64,000 nt of DNA from Agromyces sp. SYSU T00194 (GCF_040496035.1 NZ_JBEPJZ010000001.1:1426001-1490000); one strand, 5' to 3'. Positions 16,094 through 33,658 are shown, counted from the stretch's first letter. The notes: generated from the letters alone by a model not told the origin. Translations and numbers: made by a program.

Positions 16094-16909
16094 ATGGCCG
16101 CCGCTTCCCGATCCCGGGCCGCCCGCCCGGGGCGCCGCACCACCACCACGATCGTCGTCTCCCTCGTGGTCGCGCTCGTGGCCGCGCTCGGCGCCGGAGC
16201 GCTGTTCGGGGCCTTCGGGGGCGCCATCGGCACCGCCGCGACGCCGACGCCCACGCCCACCCCGACGCCGCGCCCCGAGCCCGCCTCCACGCCCGATCCC
16301 GCGCCGGTCGACACCTTCGACCGGTCCGCGAACTCGCTCGACGACCCGACCAGCATCTGGGTGGTCGTCAACAAGCTGAACCCGCTCGAGCCGGCGGACT
16401 TCGTGCCGCCCGACCTCGTGCAGGTGCCCGTGGCCCACACCTGGGTGCCCGAGATGCGGCAGGAGGCATCCGATGCCATCGTCGCGATGTTCACCGCCGC
16501 CTCTGAGGAGGCCGGCCTCGCGCTCGCCTCGAACTCGGCCTACCGCAGCTACGACTCGCAGGTGTCGATCTACACCGGCAACGACCTGCTCACCGCGCGT
16601 CCCGGGTACAGCGAGCACCAGACCGGGCTCACGATGGACATCGGCGCCGCCTCGGGCGTCTGCTCGCTCGACGTGTGCCTCGCCGACACCCCGGAGGGTG
16701 TCTGGCTGCGCGACAACGCGTGGCGGTTCGGCTTCATCCTGCGCTACCCGGCCGACAAGACCGAGGTCACCGGGTACCAGTTCGAGCCGTGGCACTTCCG
16801 CTACGTCGGCACCGACCTCGCGACCGAGATGCACGACACCGGCGTGACCACGCTCGAGGAGTTCTTCGGGCTGCCGGCCGCTCCCGAGTACCCCGCCGAC
16901 CAGGGCTGA
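16094..16909 (+). CDS. M15 family D-alanyl-D-alanine carboxypeptidase (VanY-like), membrane-anchored
   Basis: 271 residues. One N-terminal membrane segment (about 19-42) is followed by a Pro/Thr-rich spacer of TP repeats (about 50-70) that would span the wall, then the peptidase domain from about 90. Zinc ligands are visible in SEHQTGLTMDIG (His and Asp) and EPWHFRYVG (His). It should trim the terminal D-Ala from peptidoglycan stem peptides outside the membrane. A small extra loop with two Cys (GVCSLDVCL) could form a disulfide. TAGGCT (16082-16087) ends 6 nt before the ATG, so a leaderless mRNA is likely. It is divergent from the beta-glucoside operon. Confidence 0.92.
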   Translation: MAAASRSRAARPGRRTTTTIVVSLVVALVAALGAGALFGAFGGAIGTAATPTPTPTPTPRPEPASTPDPAPVDTFDRSANSLDDPTSIWVVVNKLNPLEPADFVPPDLVQVPVAHTWVPEMRQEASDAIVAMFTAASEEAGLALASNSAYRSYDSQVSIYTGNDLLTARPGYSEHQTGLTMDIGAASGVCSLDVCLADTPEGVWLRDNAWRFGFILRYPADKTEVTGYQFEPWHFRYVGTDLATEMHDTGVTTLEEFFGLPAAPEYPADQG

Positions 16910-16974
16910 ACGACCCTGACGCCGGTCGGTCCGACGGGGGTAGCCTGACGATCGGGCGCTGATCGGAGGCCGTC

Positions 16975-18315
16975 ATGCTCGACGAACCGGCACGGTCCGA
17001 CGAACCGGCACGGACCGACGAACCGGCACGGACCGACGGGGTCGCGCGCGCCGACGAGTGGGCGCGGCCGGACGGCACGGCCCGCCGGAGCTCCACCGGC
17101 CTCGCGATGGGCGTGCTCATCACGAGCCAGCTCCTCGCCGGCCTCGGCGTCGCCACCGGCATCGCGGTCGGCGGCATCCTGGTCGAGGACATGACCGGGG
17201 CGGTCGCCCTCGCGGGCCTCGCGCAGACCGCGATCGTGCTCGGCGCAGGCCTGCTGGCCGTGCCGATGGCGCGCCTCGCCGTCGCCCGCGGGCGGCACGT
17301 CGCGCTCGGTGCGGGCTACGTCGCGTCGGCCGTCGGGGCGGTGCTCGTCGTGCTCGCCGCGGTGACGGGCATGGTCTGGCTGATCATCCCGGGCTTCGCC
17401 GGAGTGGGGGCCGCGACGGCGGCGGGCCTGCAGGCGCGGTTCGCCGCGCCCGAGGTGGTGCGTCCCGAGTTCCAGGCCCGCGCGATGTCGATCGTGCTGT
17501 GGGCCACCACGATCGGCGCGGTCGCCGGGCCGAACCTGTCGCAGTGGGGCGACGAGGTCGGCCGGTCGTTCGGGCTGCCCGCGTTCGTCGGCCCGTTCGC
17601 GTTCTCGTTCGTCGCCTTCGCGGCGAGCGCGGTGCTGGTGGGTGCGCTGCTGCGCACCCCGCCCGCCGGCACGCTGCAGGGCGAGGCACCCGAGCCGGTC
17701 GCCGACGACGCGCCCCCGCCCAGCGCGTTCCGTGCGCTCCGCACCGCCGTGCGCGAGCCCCGGGCGCTGCTCGCGATCCTCGCGATCGTCTGCGCGCACA
17801 CCGTCATGGTGGGCGTCATGGTCATGACCCCCGTGCACCTGCACGTGCACGGCCTCGGCATCTCGCTCATCGGCCTGGTCGTGTCGATCCACATCCTCGG
17901 CATGTACGGCGCGAGCCCGCTCATGGGCTGGCTCGTCGACCGCATCGGAGCGGTGCGCGTCATCGGCATCAGCGTCGCCGTGCTCGCCGCCGCGGTGACC
18001 GTCGGCGGGCTCTGGGGCAGCGCCTTCGTCGGCGCATCCCTCGCCCTCGGGCTGCTCGGCCTCGGCTGGTCGGCGGGCCTGATCGGGGGGTCGGCGCTGC
18101 TCACCCACGCGGTCGACCGGCGGCTGCGCGTGCCCCTGCAGGGGGCGACGGATGCGGCCATGAACCTCGCCGCGGCCGCCTCGGCGGCGTTCTCGGGGCT
18201 GATCCTCAGCCTCGGTGGCTACGGCGCGGTGAATGCCGTCGCGGCGGTGATCCTGTTGCCGGTGGTGGTCGCCGCGATCCGCGTCGTGGTGCGGAAGTCG
18301 CCGGTCACCGGCTGA
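16975..18315 (+). CDS. Major facilitator superfamily transporter
   Basis: 446 residues with about 12 membrane segments from residue 40 on. ATG at 16975 is preceded 5 nt away by GGAGG (16965-16969). The first 35 residues are hydrophilic and repetitive (DEPAR(S/T) three times), coded by an 18-bp tandem repeat. The core (LLAGLGVATGIAVGGILVED, VGVMVMTPVHLHVHG, MYGASPLMGWLVDRIGA) fits an exporter-type MFS protein. The substrate is unknown. It follows the carboxypeptidase gene on the same strand after 65 nt with a possible own -10 (TAGCCT at 16941), and is ended by a strong hairpin. Confidence 0.9.
   Translation: MLDEPARSDEPARTDEPARTDGVARADEWARPDGTARRSSTGLAMGVLITSQLLAGLGVATGIAVGGILVEDMTGAVALAGLAQTAIVLGAGLLAVPMARLAVARGRHVALGAGYVASAVGAVLVVLAAVTGMVWLIIPGFAGVGAATAAGLQARFAAPEVVRPEFQARAMSIVLWATTIGAVAGPNLSQWGDEVGRSFGLPAFVGPFAFSFVAFAASAVLVGALLRTPPAGTLQGEAPEPVADDAPPPSAFRALRTAVREPRALLAILAIVCAHTVMVGVMVMTPVHLHVHGLGISLIGLVVSIHILGMYGASPLMGWLVDRIGAVRVIGISVAVLAAAVTVGGLWGSAFVGASLALGLLGLGWSAGLIGGSALLTHAVDRRLRVPLQGATDAAMNLAAAASAAFSGLILSLGGYGAVNAVAAVILLPVVVAAIRVVVRKSPVTG
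16981..17034 (+). repeat. Three tandem 18-bp repeats in the MFS gene
   Basis: The unit GACGAACCGGCACGGACC occurs at 16981, 16999 and 17017, with one mismatch in the first copy. The length is a multiple of three, so copy-number change would keep the frame and only vary the N-terminal arm. Confidence 0.9.
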
Positions 18316-18330
18316 TTTCGCGAGGGGCTG

Positions 18331-18355
18331 ATCGGATGCCTCCGAGGCATCCGAT
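18331..18355. terminator. Terminator hairpin after the MFS gene
   Basis: A perfect 11-bp stem (ATCGGATGCCT with its complement) has a 3-nt loop and begins 15 nt after the stop codon. TTCTCG follows. Confidence 0.8.
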
Positions 18356-18501
18356 TCTCGAATGCCGCTCATGTTTCACTCAGGAAACGTGACGGATTCG
18401 TCCAGAACCGGCTGGAACCGTGTCCGGCGGCCCGACTCCCCGCGCACCGTGGCGCCCCCCTTCCCGATCGCCCCGGGCCCCCGAACCCCCCTGGATCCTC
18501 C

Positions 18502-19704
18502 GTGCCCTACACCCCCTTCCACCGTGCCCGCGCGCGCATCGACGGCGGCCGCGCCGCCGGAACCGACGCCCGCCACGGCCGCCACCTCGCCCCCGCAGCC
18601 CGCCGTGCGACGGCCATCGCCCTGCCGTCCACCGCGATCCGGCGCGTCCTGCTCGCGACCGCTGCCTTCGGCACCGTCGCGGCCTGCGCCATCGGCGCGA
18701 CCGTCACCGGCGCCTGGGCGGCGCCCGAGTCGGGCCGCACGCTGACCGCCGCCGCGCAGGCCTCGCTGCAGCACGCCGAGATCGCGGCATCCGTGACCCC
18801 CGCCCCGTCGGAGCCGGTCGTCTTCGCGGCTGCGTCGGTCGACGAGGTCCCCGTGACCGGCGGCACCGAGGTCGAGGTCACCGGCACCGACCTGTCGAGC
18901 GTCGCCGCGGTCGCGGTCGACGGCGACGAGGTCTCCATCACCGACCACGCCGACGACGCCATCACGTTCGAGATGCCGGCCTCCGACGCGGGTCGCACCG
19001 GCGACGTCGACGTGACCTTCCTCGACGCCGACGGCGACGAGATCCCCGTGGTCGACCCGGTGGCCGCGGCCGACCACCTCGCCTCGGTCGCCGGCACCGA
19101 CCTGGTCGCGACCATCATCGGCGACGACGGCGTGCTCACGACCCCCGCCGACACCGGCTCGGGCGCCGCCTCGGCCGACGCGAGTGCTGCCGACGCGGGC
19201 GACGCGGATGCATCCGCTGCCCTCGTGCTCACCTACGTGCCCGACCCCGGCATCGAGCGGCAGATGGCGTACGTCATGAAGCACTGGAACTCGTACAACA
19301 GCGCGGAGTACATCGTCATCTCGGGCGCCGACTGCGCGAACTTCGCCAGCCAGTCGCTCGCCGCCCGCGGGTGGACGATGGACAAGGGCTGGGGCTACTC
19401 GTCCGCCGGCTACACGCCGAGCTGGATCAGCTCGACGGCGTTGCGCGACTACCTCGCCTCGAAGCCCGACCGCGCGACCGACCTCGGCTCCGACCGCTCC
19501 GAGGTCAAGGTCGGCGACATCGCCCAGTTCGACTGGGACAACTCGGGCGACCGCGACCACACCACGATCGTCAGCCGTGTCGAGCACACGAGCTCGGGCA
19601 CGAAGATCTGGGTCGCCGGCCACACCAAGGACTCCGACTACTGGAGCGTCGACGAGGCGCTCGCGAACTCCGGCGGCTCGGTCCAGTTCTGGAGCATCCA
19701 CTAG
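18502..19704 (+). CDS. Secreted amidase domain-containing protein
   Basis: 400 residues from a GTG; no good ribosome site is seen, so the start is uncertain. A basic N-terminus and a hydrophobic segment (about 48-72, ending TGAWAAPE) form a Sec signal. A beta-sandwich-like region (about 100-170, VTGGTEVEVTGTDL) looks like an IPT/TIG-type domain. An Asp/Ala-rich linker follows, then a C-terminal putative amidase domain (about 250-400) with a catalytic-type Cys in SGADCANFASQ and a His in DHTTIVS. It probably acts on cell-wall peptide or polymer outside the cell. The exact substrate is unknown. The region from 18316 to the start holds only the hairpin and a GTTTC-N6-GAAAC dyad near 18370. Confidence 0.85.
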   Translation: MPYTPFHRARARIDGGRAAGTDARHGRHLAPAARRATAIALPSTAIRRVLLATAAFGTVAACAIGATVTGAWAAPESGRTLTAAAQASLQHAEIAASVTPAPSEPVVFAAASVDEVPVTGGTEVEVTGTDLSSVAAVAVDGDEVSITDHADDAITFEMPASDAGRTGDVDVTFLDADGDEIPVVDPVAAADHLASVAGTDLVATIIGDDGVLTTPADTGSGAASADASAADAGDADASAALVLTYVPDPGIERQMAYVMKHWNSYNSAEYIVISGADCANFASQSLAARGWTMDKGWGYSSAGYTPSWISSTALRDYLASKPDRATDLGSDRSEVKVGDIAQFDWDNSGDRDHTTIVSRVEHTSSGTKIWVAGHTKDSDYWSVDEALANSGGSVQFWSIH

Positions 19705-19780
19705 CCCACCGCGTCCGTCGCGCCGCTCGCGCCCGTCGCGCCGCCCGCTCGCCCGGTTCGCCCACCCGAGATTCGCGCCC

Positions 19781-19840
19781 GAGGGCCATTTCCTCGTCTG
19801 AGGGCCGAAGCGTTCGCCCTCAGCCCGGGAAACGGCCCTC
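19781..19840. terminator. Nested inverted repeat between convergent genes
   Basis: Outer arms GAGGGCCATTTCC (19781-19793) and its near complement (19827-19840) enclose an inner stem CTGAGGGC (19798-19805) / GCCCTCAG (19816-19823). It lies between the amidase-domain gene and treZ, which converge, and likely ends both. Confidence 0.65.
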
Positions 19841-19860
19841 AGGCGGAGGGGTCGACCGGG

Positions 19861-21609
19861 TCAGGCGGTCTCGAGCACGGCACCGGATGCCGCGGGCAGC
19901 ACCAGGCCCTCGGGCGACGGCGAGGCACCGGCATCCGTCGCCAGGAGCACGCGGCCGGAGGCCGGCACGGTGACGGGCGCGTCGCCGAGGTTCGCGGCGA
20001 CGGCGAGCGCGCCGCGGTGCAGCACGAGCCAGCGGTCGTCCTCGGAGTACTCGACGCGCACGGTGCCGAAGCGCGGGTCGGTGAGCTCTGGCCGCGCGCG
20101 GCGCAGCGCGATGAGCTCGCGGTAGAGCGCGTGCGTGCGGGCGTGCAGGTCGCCGCCGTCGTCGCGGTCGCCGTAGGGCTCGGTCCAGTCGAGCTTCGAG
20201 CGCGTGAACGTCTCGGGGTCCTGCGGGTCGGGCACGATGGACGGGTCCCAGCCCATGCGCGCGAACTCGGCGATGCGCCCTTCGGCGGTGGCGCGGCCGA
20301 GTTCGGGCTCCGGATGCGACGTGAAGAACTGCCACGGCGTCGACGCCGCCCACTCCTCGCCCATGAAGAGCATCGGCGTGTTCGGGGCGGTGAGCATCAG
20401 CAGCGCCGCGAGCCGCAGCCGGCCCTCGTCGAGCGTCGCGGTGAGGCGGTCGCCGGTGGCGCGGTTGCCGATCTGGTCGTGATCCTGCGCGAACACCACG
20501 AGCGCCGACGTGGGCGTGCGCTCGCGGTCGATCGGGCGGCCGTGCGTGCGCCCGCGGAAGCTCGAGAACGTGCCGTCGTGGAAGAACCCGCGCTCGAGCA
20601 CCTTCGCCAGCGCGCCCACCGAGTCGAAGTCGGCGTAGTAGCCGACGGTCTCGCCGGTGAGGTTCACGTGCAGCGCGTGGTGGAAGTCGTCGCTCCACTG
20701 CGCGGTCATGCCGAGCCCGTGGTCGGCCCGCGGGCGGATCATGCGCGGGTCGTTGAGGTCGCTCTCGGCGATGAGCGTCAGGGGGCGGCCGAGCTCTGCC
20801 TGTGCGGCATCCGTCTCGATCGCGATCTCCTCGAGCAGGTGCGTGGCGCGGTGGTCGACGAGCGCGTGCACGGCATCGAGCCGCAACCCGTCGACGTGGT
20901 GGTCGCGGAACCACATCTGCACGTTGTCGAGGATGAACCGGCGCACCTCGTCGGAGCCCTGCCCGTCGAGGTTGACCGACAGCCCCCAGGTGTTGGCCGC
21001 CGCCTGGTGCAGGTACGGCCCGAACTCGGGCAGGTAGTTGCCGCTCGGGCCGAGGTGGTTGTAGACCACGTCCTGGATCACCGCCAGCCCGCGCCGGTGG
21101 CACGCGTCGACGAACCGCTGGTACGCGGCGGGCCCGCCGTAGGTCTCCTGCACCGCGAACCAGGCGACGCCGTCGTAGCCCCAGTTGTGCGTGCCGTTGA
21201 ACGCGTTGACCGGCAGCACCTCGACGAAGTCGACGCCGAGGTCGACGAGGTGGTCGAGCCGGTCGATCGCCGAGTCGAGCGTGCCCTCGGGCGTGAACGT
21301 GCCGATGTGCAGCTCGTAGATCACGCCGCCGGCGAGCGGCCGCCCGGTCCAGTCGCCGTCGCCCCAGTGGTGCGCGCCCGGGTCGAACACGCGGCTGAGG
21401 CCGTGTACCCCGTCGGGCTGCCGGCGCGAGCGCGGGTCGGGCCGCGGGGTGTCGCCGTCGCCCAGGAGAAAGCCGTAGTCGGTGCCGGGGGCGGCGGATG
21501 CCTCGGCCGACCACCACCCGTCGGCCCCGCCGGTCATCGGCACGCGCTCGTCGCCGACCACCAGGGTGACCCGCTCGGGCGTCGGCGCCCACACGCGGAA
21601 CTCGGTCAT
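19861..21609 (-). CDS. treZ: Malto-oligosyltrehalose trehalohydrolase
   Basis: 582 residues, normal for TreZ. An N-terminal CBM48/E-set domain (about 1-100) precedes the GH13 barrel. Catalytic residues are visible: nucleophile Asp in [12 protein letters not shown], acid/base Glu in LIAESDLND, and the transition-state Asp in [11 protein letters not shown]. It cleaves the end of maltooligosyl-trehalose to release trehalose in the cytoplasm. The start at 21609 has GGAGAGG just upstream. It is the last gene of the glgX-treY-treZ run; the gap to treY is 130 nt with short repeats. Confidence 0.96.
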   Translation of the reverse strand: MTEFRVWAPTPERVTLVVGDERVPMTGGADGWWSAEASAAPGTDYGFLLGDGDTPRPDPRSRRQPDGVHGLSRVFDPGAHHWGDGDWTGRPLAGGVIYELHIGTFTPEGTLDSAIDRLDHLVDLGVDFVEVLPVNAFNGTHNWGYDGVAWFAVQETYGGPAAYQRFVDACHRRGLAVIQDVVYNHLGPSGNYLPEFGPYLHQAAANTWGLSVNLDGQGSDEVRRFILDNVQMWFRDHHVDGLRLDAVHALVDHRATHLLEEIAIETDAAQAELGRPLTLIAESDLNDPRMIRPRADHGLGMTAQWSDDFHHALHVNLTGETVGYYADFDSVGALAKVLERGFFHDGTFSSFRGRTHGRPIDRERTPTSALVVFAQDHDQIGNRATGDRLTATLDEGRLRLAALLMLTAPNTPMLFMGEEWAASTPWQFFTSHPEPELGRATAEGRIAEFARMGWDPSIVPDPQDPETFTRSKLDWTEPYGDRDDGGDLHARTHALYRELIALRRARPELTDPRFGTVRVEYSEDDRWLVLHRGALAVAANLGDAPVTVPASGRVLLATDAGASPSPEGLVLPAASGAVLETA

Positions 21610-21679
21610 GTCGTTCCTCTCCGGTCTTCGTGTCGTCGCGCCGACTGCGGGGCGAGCGGATGCCTCGCGGCGGCGCCCG

Positions 21680-21739
21680 CCCGGCTCGCGCCGAACACGC
21701 CGGCCCGGCTCGCGCGTGCCGGCGCCCGACTCGCGCCCA

Positions 21740-21750
<11 letters not shown>
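21680..21750. repeat. Three imperfect 21-26-bp direct repeats between treY and treZ
   Basis: Units begin CCCGGCTCGCG at 21680 and 21704 and CCCGACTCGCG at 21725, each running on to GCCGGC or a close variant. The last unit covers the treY stop codon. Confidence 0.55.
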
Positions 21751-27066
<5,316 letters not shown>

Positions 27067-27135
27067 GCAGTCCCCTTCCGAAGCAATGCGTCATCATCGC
27101 ACCCCCGTGTTACGGGGATGTGCAGCGCGTCGGTG

Positions 27136-28761
<1,626 letters not shown>

Positions 28762-28852
28762 GTGCTCATCCTTCCACCGGGGCGGGCGGGCGTCACGCCC
28801 TTGCGACCCATCCGTCCCGCCCGTACCCTCGGCCGTCGCGCAGCCCGGAGGC

Positions 28853-30148
28853 TCACCCGAGCAGGCCGTGGAGGAGCGTCGCGACCGTGAAGATCGCCAG
28901 CCCCGCCAGCGCCCCGACGACGGTGCCGTTGATGCGGATGAACTGGAGGTCGCGCCCCACCTGCAGTTCGAGCTTCTCGCTCGTCTCGCGCGGGTCCCAG
29001 CGCTCGACGGTCTCGGTGATGACCGCGGCCATCTCGTGCCGGTACGTGCGCACGACGTACGCGGCGGCATCCGTGGCCCAGCCGTCGACCTTCGCCTGCA
29101 GCGTCGCGTCGTCGGCGAGGCGCGCGCCGACCTCGCGCACGGCGGAGCGGAGGCCCTCGCGGAGCTCGCTCGTGGGGTCGGCCAGCGCGGCGTCGAGCGA
29201 CTCGCGCACCGACGCCCACGCCTCCGCAGCGAACTCGCGCACCCGCGGACTCTCGAGCAGGTCGCGCTTCAGCTCCTCGACGCGGCCGATCATGGCCGGA
29301 TCGTGCTGGAACCGGTCGGCCAGCTCCGCGAGGGCCCGGTCGACGGCCCCGCGGAACGGGTGGTCGCGGTCGTCGCGGATCGCCCGCAGCAGGCCGAGCG
29401 CCTCGCGCTGCGCGCGGTCGTCCACCAGGCGGTCGACGAACCCGGGCAGCCAGCGCGGCAGGCGGTCGGAGACGGTCGAGCCGAAGGCGTCGGGGTGGGC
29501 CTCGAGCCACGCGGTCGCGTGCTCGATCAGGGCGTCGACCGCGTGCCGCTGCTGGTCGGCCGCGACCAGGCGTGCGCCGACGCGGCCGATGGCGGGCGCC
29601 CACTCGGGCCCGAACAGGTGCCGCCGGGCGAGCTGCTCGATGACGTCCTCGACGTCGTCGTCGGCGAGCAGCGTCAGCACGCCGCGGGCGACGACGGCCG
29701 CCTCGTCGGCGACGCGGCCCGCGTTCGCGGGCTCCCGCAGCCACTCGCCGAGCCGGCGGGCGAGGTCGATCGAGCGCACCTTCCCGAGCACGACCTCGTC
29801 GGAGAGGAACTCGAGCTCGACGAAGTCGCCGAGGGTGCGGCCGATCTCGTCCTTCCGTCGCGGGATGATCGCCGTGTGCGGAATCCGCAGCCCGAGCGGA
29901 TGCCGGAACAGCGCCGTCACCGCGAACCAGTCGGCCACCGCGCCCACCATCGCCCCCTCGGCCGCGGCGCGCACGTAGCCCAGCCACGGCACCTCGTCCT
30001 GCAGCGCGAACGCGAACGCGAACACCACGGCCGCGAGCACCAGCAGGCTCGTGGCGAGCCGCTGCATGCGCCGGAGCGCGGCCCGCCGCTCGGCATCGGT
30101 GGGCGGCCTCCTCGCGGCATCCGCCCGTGCACCGTCGACGGCGACCAT
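28853..30148 (-). CDS. DUF445 family membrane protein
   Basis: 431 residues. A membrane segment at about 30-50 and a short one in the next 40 residues ([33 protein letters not shown], the DUF445 hallmark) are followed by a long helical soluble region and a final C-terminal membrane segment ([21 protein letters not shown]). Function is unknown in this family. The start has GGGAGGGAGG upstream, and TAGCGT on the minus strand near 30210 may be the -10. It is a stand-alone gene divergent from pheA. Confidence 0.9.
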   Translation of the reverse strand: MVAVDGARADAARRPPTDAERRAALRRMQRLATSLLVLAAVVFAFAFALQDEVPWLGYVRAAAEGAMVGAVADWFAVTALFRHPLGLRIPHTAIIPRRKDEIGRTLGDFVELEFLSDEVVLGKVRSIDLARRLGEWLREPANAGRVADEAAVVARGVLTLLADDDVEDVIEQLARRHLFGPEWAPAIGRVGARLVAADQQRHAVDALIEHATAWLEAHPDAFGSTVSDRLPRWLPGFVDRLVDDRAQREALGLLRAIRDDRDHPFRGAVDRALAELADRFQHDPAMIGRVEELKRDLLESPRVREFAAEAWASVRESLDAALADPTSELREGLRSAVREVGARLADDATLQAKVDGWATDAAAYVVRTYRHEMAAVITETVERWDPRETSEKLELQVGRDLQFIRINGTVVGALAGLAIFTVATLLHGLLG

Positions 30149-30287
30149 CGGCGCCTCCCTCCCGCCGGGCCGCTCGCGCGGGCCCGGCCGTCACCCGTCA
30201 CGCTAGCCCGGGCTCGGTGCTTCGCCACCCGCGAACGCGCCAGCGACCGCACCGGCTCGGGCACCGCCGCTGGCTAGGCTGACCTGC

Positions 30288-31241
30288 ATGACGGATGCCG
30301 CTGCCGACGCCCCCGACGCCTACTCGTACCTCGGGCCGGCCGGCACCTTCACCGAGGCGGCGCTGAAGCAGGTGTCGGATGCCGCGGGCAAGCCCTGGCG
30401 CTCGGTCAACAACGTGGGCGAGGCGCTCGCCGACGTCACCGAGGGCCGCGCGGTCGCGGCGATGATCGCGATCGAGAACTCGATCGAGGGCGGCGTCTCG
30501 GCGACGCAGGACGCGCTGGCCACCGTGCCGGGCCTGCGCATCGTCGGCGAGTACCTCGTGCCGGTGAACTTCGTGCTCGTCGCGCGCCCGGGCACGGCGC
30601 TCGCCGACGTGCGCACCGTGAACGCCCACCCCGTCGCGTACGCACAGTGCCACGGCTGGCTCGAGCGCGAGCTGCCGGGCCACGCGCACGTGCCGAGTTC
30701 GAGCAACGTGCAGGCGGCGGCATCCCTCTTCGACAACGACGTGGCCGACGCGGCGGTCGCGCCGCCCGGCATCGACGCGCACCACCCGGTGGAGGTGCTC
30801 GCGACGGGCATCGGCGACAACCCGAACGCGGTGACCCGGTTCGTGCTCGTCAGCCGCTCGCGCGCCATCCCGCCGCGCACCGGCGCCGACAAGACGAGCC
30901 TCATCGTCGAGCTGCCCGACGACGAGCCCGGCTCGCTGCTGGCCATGCTCGAGCAGTTCTCCACGCGTGGCGTCAACATGAGCCTGCTCGAGTCGCGGCC
31001 CATCGGCGACGCGCTGGGCCGGTACCGCTTCGTGGTCGACCTCGACGGGCACATCGAGGACGAGCGCGTGGCCGACGCACTGCTGGGCCTGCGCCGCTTC
31101 AGCCCGAACGTGATCTTCCTCGGCTCGTACCCGCGCGCCGACAAGCAGCCCAACGAGTACCACTCGAAGTACGAGGACGCGGTGTACGTGGAGGCACGCG
31201 ACTGGTTGCGGGGCCTCCTGAGCGGCGAGCCCGAGGCGTAG
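30288..31241 (+). CDS. pheA: Prephenate dehydratase
   Basis: 317 residues. The catalytic domain (about 10-190) opens YSYLGPAGTFTEAAL and holds the conserved catalytic VTRFVLVSR segment. A C-terminal ACT domain (about 205-290, TSLIVELPDDEPGSLLAMLEQF and ESRPIG) allows feedback control by phenylalanine. It converts prephenate to phenylpyruvate in the cytoplasm. There is no chorismate mutase fusion, as is usual in actinobacteria. TAGGCT (30275-30280) ends 7 nt before the ATG and no ribosome site is visible, so a leaderless transcript is likely. Confidence 0.96.
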   Translation: MTDAAADAPDAYSYLGPAGTFTEAALKQVSDAAGKPWRSVNNVGEALADVTEGRAVAAMIAIENSIEGGVSATQDALATVPGLRIVGEYLVPVNFVLVARPGTALADVRTVNAHPVAYAQCHGWLERELPGHAHVPSSSNVQAAASLFDNDVADAAVAPPGIDAHHPVEVLATGIGDNPNAVTRFVLVSRSRAIPPRTGADKTSLIVELPDDEPGSLLAMLEQFSTRGVNMSLLESRPIGDALGRYRFVVDLDGHIEDERVADALLGLRRFSPNVIFLGSYPRADKQPNEYHSKYEDAVYVEARDWLRGLLSGEPEA

Positions 31242-31268
31242 GCGCCGACGGATCGTCGGCGACGCGCG

Positions 31269-32291
31269 CTAGTCGAGCTGCGACGGGTCGACGCGGATGA
31301 TCACCGCAGCGGCATCCGTGGTCGCCGAGATCTTCAGCACCTTGCCGAACTCGTCGCCGTCGACCTCGAGCTCCCGCGCCTCGTCATCGAGCTCGAGGCT
31401 GAAGGCGCGGCCGCGCAGGTAGGCGATGTCGGAGCGCCCGCCGTCCTCGCCCGACGCGTCGCGCATGCGGATCACCTGGCGGCCGACGGCCGTGCGGCGC
31501 AGCACCCGGTTCTCCCAGGTGACCCGTCGCCAGACCTGCAGCCAGCCGAGGAACCCCTTCGGCTGGAGCACGGCGACGTCGAGCCGTCCGTCGTCGACCG
31601 AGGCATCCGGGATCAGCTCGACGTTGCCGGGCAGGTCGCCGAGGTTCGCGACCAGTACCGAGCTGACGCGCGCGCGGTGGATGCGGGCGCGGTCGAGCCG
31701 GTAGTACACGCGGAACGGCGAGGACTGCGGAATCGCGCGGAGCCCGCCCTCGACGTACGCGAGCCACCCGACGCGCTTCTTCAGGTCGTCGTTGGTCTTG
31801 GCGATCATCTCGGCGTCGATGCCGATGCCGGCCATGACGAGCGACGCGAACGACTCGACCTCGCCGTCGGGGCGGGTCACCTCGAGCATGATGACGTCGA
31901 TCGCCTTCGGCACGCCGTGCAGCGCGGTGCGCACGGCCGCCTTCGCGTCGTTCACGGGGATGCCGAGCGTGCGGGCGAGCAGGTTGCCCGTGCCGAGCGG
32001 CACGGCGGCCATCTCGACGCCCGTGCCGCGCAGGCCCTCGGCGACCGCGCGGACCGTGCCGTCGCCGCCTGCGGCGATCACGAGGTCGACGCCCTTCGCG
32101 ACGGCGTCCTCGGCCATGCCCTTGCCGGGGTCGTCGGCCTCGGTCTCGATCCAGACCGGCTCGGCCCAGCCGGCCTCCTCGATGGCGGCTGCCACGTCGC
32201 GGCGCAGCCCGTCGACGCCCTTCTTCGTGGGGTTGTAGATCACCGCCGCGCGTCGCGCACCGTTCGACGCCGCGTCCGACCCACCACCCAT
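31269..32291 (-). CDS. Diacylglycerol kinase family lipid kinase (YegS/DgkB-like)
   Basis: 340 residues. [11 protein letters not shown] near the N-terminus and the nucleotide-binding loop [15 protein letters not shown] followed by [14 protein letters not shown] are the DAGK catalytic-domain signatures, including the GGDGT motif. The C-terminal half is the beta-sandwich substrate domain. It should phosphorylate diacylglycerol or a related lipid at the inner membrane surface. TAGCGT (32303-32298 on the minus strand) ends 6 nt before the ATG, the leaderless pattern. It is divergent from serS and converges on pheA. Confidence 0.92.
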   Translation of the reverse strand: MGGGSDAASNGARRAAVIYNPTKKGVDGLRRDVAAAIEEAGWAEPVWIETEADDPGKGMAEDAVAKGVDLVIAAGGDGTVRAVAEGLRGTGVEMAAVPLGTGNLLARTLGIPVNDAKAAVRTALHGVPKAIDVIMLEVTRPDGEVESFASLVMAGIGIDAEMIAKTNDDLKKRVGWLAYVEGGLRAIPQSSPFRVYYRLDRARIHRARVSSVLVANLGDLPGNVELIPDASVDDGRLDVAVLQPKGFLGWLQVWRRVTWENRVLRRTAVGRQVIRMRDASGEDGGRSDIAYLRGRAFSLELDDEARELEVDGDEFGKVLKISATTDAAAVIIRVDPSQLD

Positions 32292-32381
32292 GCCTCAACG
32301 CTACGGCATGCCGCACCGGACATGCGCCCGCCGTGCCCCGCGCGACGGGGCGCGTCGCGGGCCGCCGTTAGACTGGCTCGC

Positions 32382-33650
32382 GTGATCGACCCCGTGCTGC
32401 TCCGCGAGAGTCCCGACGTCGTCAAGCGCTCGCAGGAGGCGCGCGGCGAGTCCGGCGACCTCGTCGACGCCGCCCTCGAGGCGGATGCGGCTCGCCGTGC
32501 CGCGATCAGCGCGTTCGAGTCGCTCCGCGCCGAGCAGAACGCGTTCGGCAAGACGGTGGCGAAGGCGCCCAAGGAGGACAAGCCCGCCCTGGTCGCCCAG
32601 GCGCAGGAGCTGGCGGCCCGCGTGAAGGCCGCGAACGCCGAGTCCGGCGCCGCCGAGGAGCGGTTCGCCGCCGCGATCGGCGCGATCGGCAACGTCGTGA
32701 TCGACGGCGTGCCCGCCGGCGGCGAGGACGACTTCGTGCTGCTGCGCGAGGTGGGGGAGCGCCCCACCTTCGACTTCGAGCCGCGCGACCACCTCGAGCT
32801 CGGTGAGCTGCTCGACGCGATCGACATGGCCCGCGGCGCGAAGGTCTCGGGCGCGCGCTTCCACTTCCTCAAGGGCGTCGGCGCCCGCCTCGAGCTCGGC
32901 ATCATGAACATGGGCCTCGCCCGCGCGATCGACGCGGGCTTCACGCCGCTGATCACCCCCACGCTCGTGCGCCCCGAGATCATGCAGGGCACCGGGTTCC
33001 TCGGCGCCCACGCCGAGGAGGTCTACCACCTCCCCGCCGACGACCTCTACCTCACGGGCACGAGCGAGGTCGCGCTCGCCGGGTACCACTCCGACGAGAT
33101 CATCGACCTCGCAGGCGGCCCGCTCCGCTACGCGGGCTGGTCGACCTGCTACCGCCGCGAGGCGGGCTCGCACGGCAAGGACACCCGGGGCATCATCCGC
33201 GTGCACCAGTTCGACAAGCTCGAGATGTTCTCCTACGTCGACCCGGCCGACGCCGAGGCCGAACACGAGCGCCTGCTCGCCTGGCAGGAGGGCATGCTGC
33301 AGGACCTCGGCCTCAGCTACCGCGTCATCGACGTCGCCGCGGGCGACCTCGGCTCGAGCGCCGCGCGCAAGTTCGACGTCGAGGCGTGGGTGCCCACGCA
33401 GGGCGCCTACCGCGAGCTCACGTCGACCTCGAACTGCACCACGTACCAGGCCCGGCGGCTCGACATCCGCCACCGCACGGAGAGCGGGAAGACGGCGCCG
33501 GTCGCCACGCTGAACGGCACGCTTGCGACCACCCGCTGGATCGTCGCCATCCTCGAGACCCACCAGCAGGCCGACGGCTCCGTCGTCGTGCCCGAGGCGC
33601 TCCGGCCGTACGTCGGCGGCCTCGAGGTGCTGACCCCGGTGGGGCGGTAG
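32382..33650 (+). CDS. serS: Serine--tRNA ligase
   Basis: 422 residues from a GTG start. The N-terminal antiparallel coiled-coil arm (about 25-105) contacts the long variable arm of tRNA-Ser. Class II motifs follow: motif 2 around [15 protein letters not shown] and motif 3 around [22 protein letters not shown] (32369-32374) ends 7 nt before the start, which suggests a leaderless mRNA. The gene lies 1.1 kb and 2.7 kb upstream of two tRNA-Ser genes, so charging enzyme and substrates are grouped. Confidence 0.98.
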   Translation: MIDPVLLRESPDVVKRSQEARGESGDLVDAALEADAARRAAISAFESLRAEQNAFGKTVAKAPKEDKPALVAQAQELAARVKAANAESGAAEERFAAAIGAIGNVVIDGVPAGGEDDFVLLREVGERPTFDFEPRDHLELGELLDAIDMARGAKVSGARFHFLKGVGARLELGIMNMGLARAIDAGFTPLITPTLVRPEIMQGTGFLGAHAEEVYHLPADDLYLTGTSEVALAGYHSDEIIDLAGGPLRYAGWSTCYRREAGSHGKDTRGIIRVHQFDKLEMFSYVDPADAEAEHERLLAWQEGMLQDLGLSYRVIDVAAGDLGSSAARKFDVEAWVPTQGAYRELTSTSNCTTYQARRLDIRHRTESGKTAPVATLNGTLATTRWIVAILETHQQADGSVVVPEALRPYVGGLEVLTPVGR

Positions 33651-33658
33651 GCGAGCGG

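Noticed and set aside
16981..17034. CRISPR-like repeat
   Set aside because: Units are directly adjacent, 18 bp, without spacers, and in frame in a coding gene.
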